Source: JBBQVS01 sp964250765
GTDB lineage: Bacteria > Chloroflexota > Ktedonobacteria > Ktedonobacterales > Ktedonobacteraceae
Reading direction: 5' to 3'
Assembly: GCA_964250765.1 (NCBI GenBank)
Contig: CAXUHF010000011.1
Span: 6,361-70,360 of the forward strand
DNA length: 64,000 bases
Part shown: piece by piece, positions 60,494-64,000 of the stretch
Numbering within the stretch: position 1 is the stretch's first letter
How the letters are laid out: each line of letters starts with the position of its first letter
The notes under the pieces: model-generated
Databases searched by the model: none
Seen by the model: only the letters and a program-made list of their open reading frames with translations
What the model was told of the DNA's origin: nothing
Position numbers and translations under genes: made by a program

Positions 60494-60514
60494 TATAATA
60501 GGCATACCATTATA
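60494..60514. promoter_or_regulatory. Candidate promoter/MocR site
   Basis: An inverted pair TATAAT (60494-60499) and ATTATA (60509-60514) in the 219-bp divergent region between the TIM-barrel operon and the MocR gene. It may represent back-to-back -10 elements or a regulator site. Confidence 0.3.
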
Positions 60515-60550
60515 GCTACCCAAGAAGAACTCTAAGTGGAGGTAGTTCCT

Positions 60551-62050
60551 ATGTCGAAACGTCCCTTTAGCCTTCCTTCGCCCATTCTTCCTCTCGATGT
60601 AGACGATGCACGGCCTTTCTATCGACAACTGTACGATGAAGTGCGTCTTGCCATCCTCGCTGGTCGCTTACATGCAGGAGTACGCCTACCCTCCACGCGT
60701 GTTCTCGCAAAGCAGTTAGGTCTCTCACGTAGCACCGTGCTCAACGCTTTTCAACTTTTGTTGACAGAAGGCTATTTAGAAGGTGAAGTGGGAAGAGGCA
60801 CCTATGTGACACGAGACCTACCCGATGAACTGCTTCGCGCTTTAGAACAGGCACCAACTACTGCTTCAGCCAACTCATCTCAGCCGATGTTATCGCGTCA
60901 AGGAGAGAGTATGCGCTTCTCGGTGAATACGAAGGGGCTTGAAATGGGACTTCCCAAAGCCTTCTGGCCTCCGCTTCCAGCCCTCGATCAGTTTCCGTTC
61001 GAGTTGTGGACCAAACTTGTGTCGCATTGGTATCGGAAACCGCCTCACGAACTTCTCGTCTACGGCGACCCGCTTGGGTATCGTCCATTACGTGAGGCTG
61101 TTGCTGATTTCCTCAGTTCTGTCCGTGCTGTGCGATGCGATGCAGAACAAGTTATTATTACAGCAGGTTCGCAGCAAGGCATTGATGTCACGGCACGCTT
61201 GCTTCTCAATCCAGGTGATGCCGTTTGGGTCGAAGAACCGTGTTATCCCGGAACACGAGGTGCTCTACAAGCAATGGGTGCTCAGCTCGTTCCTGTTCCA
61301 GTGGATAGAGAAGGACTTGATGTGTCGGTCGGTCGCACACGATATTTCGCGGCTCGCATGGTCTGTGTTACACCTTCTCATCAATATCCTTTAGGAGTAA
61401 CTATGAGCGTGGCACGTCGGCTCGCCCTGCTTGATTGGGCTAATCAAGCAAATGCCTGGGTACTGGAAAATGATTACAATAGTCTTTATCGCTATGTAGG
61501 TCAACCTCTGCCAGCATTACAAGGGCTAGATGCGGCGCACCGCGTCATCTATCTGGGCACCTTCAGCAATGTTCTCTTTCCATCATTGCGTCTGGGATAC
61601 TTGATTGTTCCGCCCTCCCTCGTCAACGTCTTTCGTGCTGCGAGAGTCCTTATGGACCGTCAACCGCCATCAATCGAGCAAGCCGTCCTGGCGGATTTTA
61701 TCGCGCAAGGACACTTGAGCCGACATCTAAGGCGTATGCGAGCGGTCTACACGGAACGACAAGCGGTCCTGGTAGAGGCGGTCAAGCAAGAATTAGACGG
61801 TCTTCTAAGCGTTCCAGACACAGAGGCTGGAATGCATGCACTCGGCTGGATATCATCCACGACTGAGAGCAGTACAGCAGTGGCTCTTGCCAAAGTTCAG
61901 GGCGTCGATGTATCCCCTCTCTCTACATACTATATGGAACCCCTAACAGCAACAACCTCTAACGGCCTTCTTCTCGGCTATACCGCCCTCGCTCCTACAG
62001 AAATCCGCCTTGGAGTTCAGCAAATGGCAAGAGCATGGAAGAAAAAATGA
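60551..62050 (+). CDS. MocR-family regulator lacking the PLP-binding lysine
   Basis: A 499-residue GntR-type winged helix (FYRQLYDEVRLAILAGRLHAG, LPSTRVLAKQLGLSRSTVLNAFQLL, about 25-75) fused to an aminotransferase fold. Aminotransferase landmarks are conserved (QQGIDVTARLLLNPGDAVWVEEP, NDYNSLYRY), but at the Schiff-base position the sequence reads YLGTFSNVLFPSLRLGY, Asn340 in place of Lys. It therefore cannot bind PLP covalently in the normal way. GGAGG lies upstream of ATG 60551. It is divergent from the sugar operon and its likely regulator, perhaps sensing a different ligand. Confidence 0.88.
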   Translation: MSKRPFSLPSPILPLDVDDARPFYRQLYDEVRLAILAGRLHAGVRLPSTRVLAKQLGLSRSTVLNAFQLLLTEGYLEGEVGRGTYVTRDLPDELLRALEQAPTTASANSSQPMLSRQGESMRFSVNTKGLEMGLPKAFWPPLPALDQFPFELWTKLVSHWYRKPPHELLVYGDPLGYRPLREAVADFLSSVRAVRCDAEQVIITAGSQQGIDVTARLLLNPGDAVWVEEPCYPGTRGALQAMGAQLVPVPVDREGLDVSVGRTRYFAARMVCVTPSHQYPLGVTMSVARRLALLDWANQANAWVLENDYNSLYRYVGQPLPALQGLDAAHRVIYLGTFSNVLFPSLRLGYLIVPPSLVNVFRAARVLMDRQPPSIEQAVLADFIAQGHLSRHLRRMRAVYTERQAVLVEAVKQELDGLLSVPDTEAGMHALGWISSTTESSTAVALAKVQGVDVSPLSTYYMEPLTATTSNGLLLGYTALAPTEIRLGVQQMARAWKKK

Positions 62051-62095
62051 ACGTTGACACCCGACGATGGTAATTGTAAGATGTCAACGTTCATT
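62046..62095. terminator. Terminator hairpin at the end of the MocR gene
   Basis: Perfect 14-bp arms AATGAACGTTGACA and complement, with the MocR stop codon (62048-62050) inside the left arm and a 22-nt loop. Convergent pncB lies beyond. Confidence 0.6.
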
Positions 62096-62149
62096 AGACA
62101 ATGTATCCTAATTATTTGATCAAAATGCTACAATCGCTCACTCCATCTC

Positions 62150-63541
62150 TCAGATGCTTTTCCCCACAAGTTGCGCGGCTTGCTTACGTAGTGATTGCAA
62201 GCCCTCACTAAAGTGAACCGGGTATGGCTCCTCGACGGTGAGCGCGCGATATTTTGCTGGCATATCGCGTAGATTTTGCTGTGCCAGTTCGCGTATCTCT
62301 GAGAGCGGTGGCATACTCCCTGGAATCATCTCCCCATTGCGCATAACTGGTCGTAAGAGGCGATGATAGCTATCTGGGCGTGGCTCCTGGGCCAGCTGAA
62401 TAATGTCCTCGTGCCATTCTGGGTGACGGTAAATCTCTTTTTTGCCAGGCCATGTGCTCTTTGGACCAGCAATCTTTACTTTGGGATATTCTGTACCTGA
62501 CTCATCAACATACCAGACTTCTTTGTACACTGTGCCGAGCGAGCCTCCATCGACACCGTGTTCAAGAGAGCCAGCACCGCTACCCAGCGATGTTCCCACG
62601 CCAAAAGAATCCACTGCTGCACCAGCCTGCAATATTTCGGCTATCTTCCATTCATCAAGATCACCACTAACAAGGATGCGGACACTTGAAAGCCCTGCTT
62701 TATCGAGTTGTTCACGCACATAAATACTATCCGCAACAAGATCGCCACTATCGAGCCGCACGGCTGCGAGTGTATGACCCATCGTTTCCTGTGAACGAAG
62801 TGCAACTCCTATCGCGGTATGTATCGCTTGATGTGTATCATAGGTATCAAGCAGCAAGGTATAGCGATTGTATGCCTCTGCCGTTGCCTCGAATGCCTCT
62901 TCCTCGGAGGCAAAGACCTCGACGAGTGCATGAGGAATCGTGCCAGTAGCAGGCAAACGGAATTCATAGGCCGCGTTGAGTAGTGAGGTACTGGCACAGC
63001 CACCGATATACGAAGAACGTGCGACGGTCAATGGCTCCTGTGCACGACGGAATGCAAATTCAGCAACGCGACGTGGGTGGCCTTGTTCGGCGGCATAGAC
63101 GATGCGAGAAGCTTTTGTGGCGATAAGCGTAGAGAGACCGATAGCCTGTAACAGTCCTGCCTCAAGCAGCATTGCTTCGCGGAAAGGGGCCGTAACGCGC
63201 ATGATTGGTTCATTTGGGAAAGCTATGGAACCTTCTGGCAGAGCTAAAATCTCGCCTGTAAAACGTAGATTGGCGAGTTCGTCAAGAAAACCAGTGTCAT
63301 AATCACGGATGCGTGCAAGAAACTCTAACTCTTCTGCCGAGTAGCGAAATGCCTGTACATATTCCAACGCGTCTTCGATTCCGGCAACTAACATATAAGC
63401 ACCACCAAACGGTGCTTTTCGTGTGTACAGGTCAAACGTGGTCAATCCATTGATTCCGCTTCTCCACGCGATATATGCTGAATCAGGGTGATACATATCT
63501 GTCATCAATCCTGCATGAAAATGTGGTGCACGACGATTCAT
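62150..63541 (-). CDS. pncB: Nicotinate phosphoribosyltransferase
   Basis: A 463-residue NAPRTase. The N-terminus LMTDMYHPDSAYIAWRSG, the YIGGCASTSLLNA segment, the autophosphorylation His in GTIPHALVEVFA and the phosphoribosyl site AVRLDSGDLVADS, with ILVSGDLDEWKIAEI and FGVGTSLGSGAG, are all present. It converts nicotinate, PRPP and ATP to nicotinate mononucleotide in NAD salvage. Two-domain length fits the bacterial family. It stands alone. Confidence 0.95.
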   Translation of the reverse strand: MNRRAPHFHAGLMTDMYHPDSAYIAWRSGINGLTTFDLYTRKAPFGGAYMLVAGIEDALEYVQAFRYSAEELEFLARIRDYDTGFLDELANLRFTGEILALPEGSIAFPNEPIMRVTAPFREAMLLEAGLLQAIGLSTLIATKASRIVYAAEQGHPRRVAEFAFRRAQEPLTVARSSYIGGCASTSLLNAAYEFRLPATGTIPHALVEVFASEEEAFEATAEAYNRYTLLLDTYDTHQAIHTAIGVALRSQETMGHTLAAVRLDSGDLVADSIYVREQLDKAGLSSVRILVSGDLDEWKIAEILQAGAAVDSFGVGTSLGSGAGSLEHGVDGGSLGTVYKEVWYVDESGTEYPKVKIAGPKSTWPGKKEIYRHPEWHEDIIQLAQEPRPDSYHRLLRPVMRNGEMIPGSMPPLSEIRELAQQNLRDMPAKYRALTVEEPYPVHFSEGLQSLRKQAAQLVGKSI

Positions 63542-63731
63542 TGGCTACTCTGCCTTTCCGCTAAACAATAACACTAGTTAGTGTACATAGTACAATATCG
63601 GTAACGTTAGAGTATATTGTATCATATAGGGCAGGTTGTTTGGCTTATTGTGAAACGCAACACATTGAGATAAGGCAAGAGACTACCTACCCCTTTTATG
63701 ATGTGTAATCGTCATTGAAGAGAGATAAACT

Positions 63732-63854
63732 GTAGGGGTCTAATTCTATTACACCCTGTTGGCAATTGATTCTGTCCATAGGATAGATGAAACGTTTCAT
63801 ATGTTCTCCAACATTGTTGATAGCTAAAAGGGTGTAATAGAATTAGACCCCTAC
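63732..63854. repeat. 123-bp palindromic element, copy 2 (inverted relative to copy 1)
   Basis: Perfect 26-bp arms (63732-63757 and 63829-63854), starting GTAGGGGTCTAATTCTATTA. The length equals that of 671-793, and the reverse complement aligns with it across the interior (TTTTAGCnATCAA, ATGTTGGAG, CATATG). The rest of 63542-63921 has no gene. Confidence 0.85.
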
Positions 63855-63921
63855 GGGTGGTGTGTATACGTTATTAACATTTGTGATCAATGATTGCTAC
63901 GTTTGAAATAGAGGATTTTTT

Positions 63922-64000
63922 ATGAACATTGTTGTTATTGGAAGTGGCTTTGGTGGATTGACGGCTGCAATTCGGCTGCAAGCGCAGGGTCACACAGTAA
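63922..64000 (+). CDS. N-terminus of a CrtI-like FAD-dependent oxidoreductase (partial)
   Basis: The last 79 bases encode MNIVVIGSGFGGLTAAIRLQ and AQGHTV before the edge. The GxGxxGG-type FAD motif near the very N-terminus is typical of phytoene-desaturase/amine-oxidase-like flavoproteins (NAD(P)-binding_8). GAGG lies upstream of the ATG. The rest of the gene is outside the window. Confidence 0.7.
   Translation, partial: MNIVVIGSGFGGLTAAIRLQAQGHTV

Overview
The window looks like a chromosomal segment of a spore- or mycelium-forming Chloroflexota bacterium, most likely of the Ktedonobacteria. This is an inference from gene content: a mycofactocin system with Chloroflexota-like divergence, a TPR/Roadblock/Ndk gene set, many TetR, MFS, P450 and SDR genes, and numerous intergenic palindromic elements. 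It cannot be confirmed without a database search. Two 10-N assembly gaps are present (4775-4784 and 26256-26265). No rRNA, tRNA, CRISPR array or intact transposase was seen.

Region 1-18.4 kb is a mycofactocin island. It holds the 3' end of a probable mftF glycosyltransferase (left edge), the maturase pair mftB-mftC on the minus strand (4856-6300), and a 52-residue mftA precursor ending in IDGICGVY (8072-8230) that overlaps the start of a mycofactocin-type SDR. A plus-strand catabolic series follows: a ChlI-ChlD-type AAA+/VWA protein, an NDMA-type zinc alcohol dehydrogenase, a second ChlI-type AAA+ ATPase, an acyl-CoA ligase, a P450, a MaoC hydratase and a metallo-beta-lactamase-fold hydrolase. 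The likely logic is oxidation of an alcohol by enzymes that pass electrons to mycofactocin, then CoA activation and hydration. The two chelatase-like ATPases are unexpected here. Four palindromic repeats punctuate the series. Between mftF and mftBC lie unrelated genes (isochorismatase-like, MFS/TetR pair, VOC protein), and a thioredoxin-reductase-like/Rrf2 redox pair with a clear 27-bp operator lies between mftB and mftA.

Region 18.5-31.8 kb is mixed: cupin, two tandem PH-like membrane proteins, CoiA-like nuclease, DinD-like BRO protein, MFS, amidohydrolase, Nudix, a mercuric-reductase-like flavoprotein, a TetR/SDR divergent pair and a GH42 beta-galactosidase. Region 31.8-36.5 kb carries a degenerate E1-alpha-like protein, a P450 and a fused E1 alpha/beta 2-oxoacid dehydrogenase. 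Region 36.8-43.3 kb has a multi-zinc-ribbon protein and an operon of M16 protease, large TPR protein, Roadblock/LC7 protein and nucleoside diphosphate kinase.

Region 43.5-51.5 kb has a CPBP protease, GyrI-like and Nudix proteins, a methyltransferase/aminoglycoside-phosphotransferase-like pair, two TIGR04283-like glycosyltransferases, and a SigZ-type sigma factor with a cysteine-rich tail followed by arsM. Region 51.6-62 kb holds a tetraether-synthase-like radical SAM protein, a GlcD-like flavoprotein and a tight minus-strand operon (permease, FGGY kinase, glycerol-1-phosphate-dehydrogenase-like enzyme, TIM-barrel protein) divergent from a MocR regulator that lacks the PLP lysine. pncB and the start of a CrtI-like flavoprotein end the window.

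The most distinctive large-scale feature is the set of palindromic intergenic repeats. They fall into families of fixed length (123 bp twice, 70 bp twice, about 95-120 bp several times). Separately, long unique perfect palindromes sit at gene ends and often include the stop codon.
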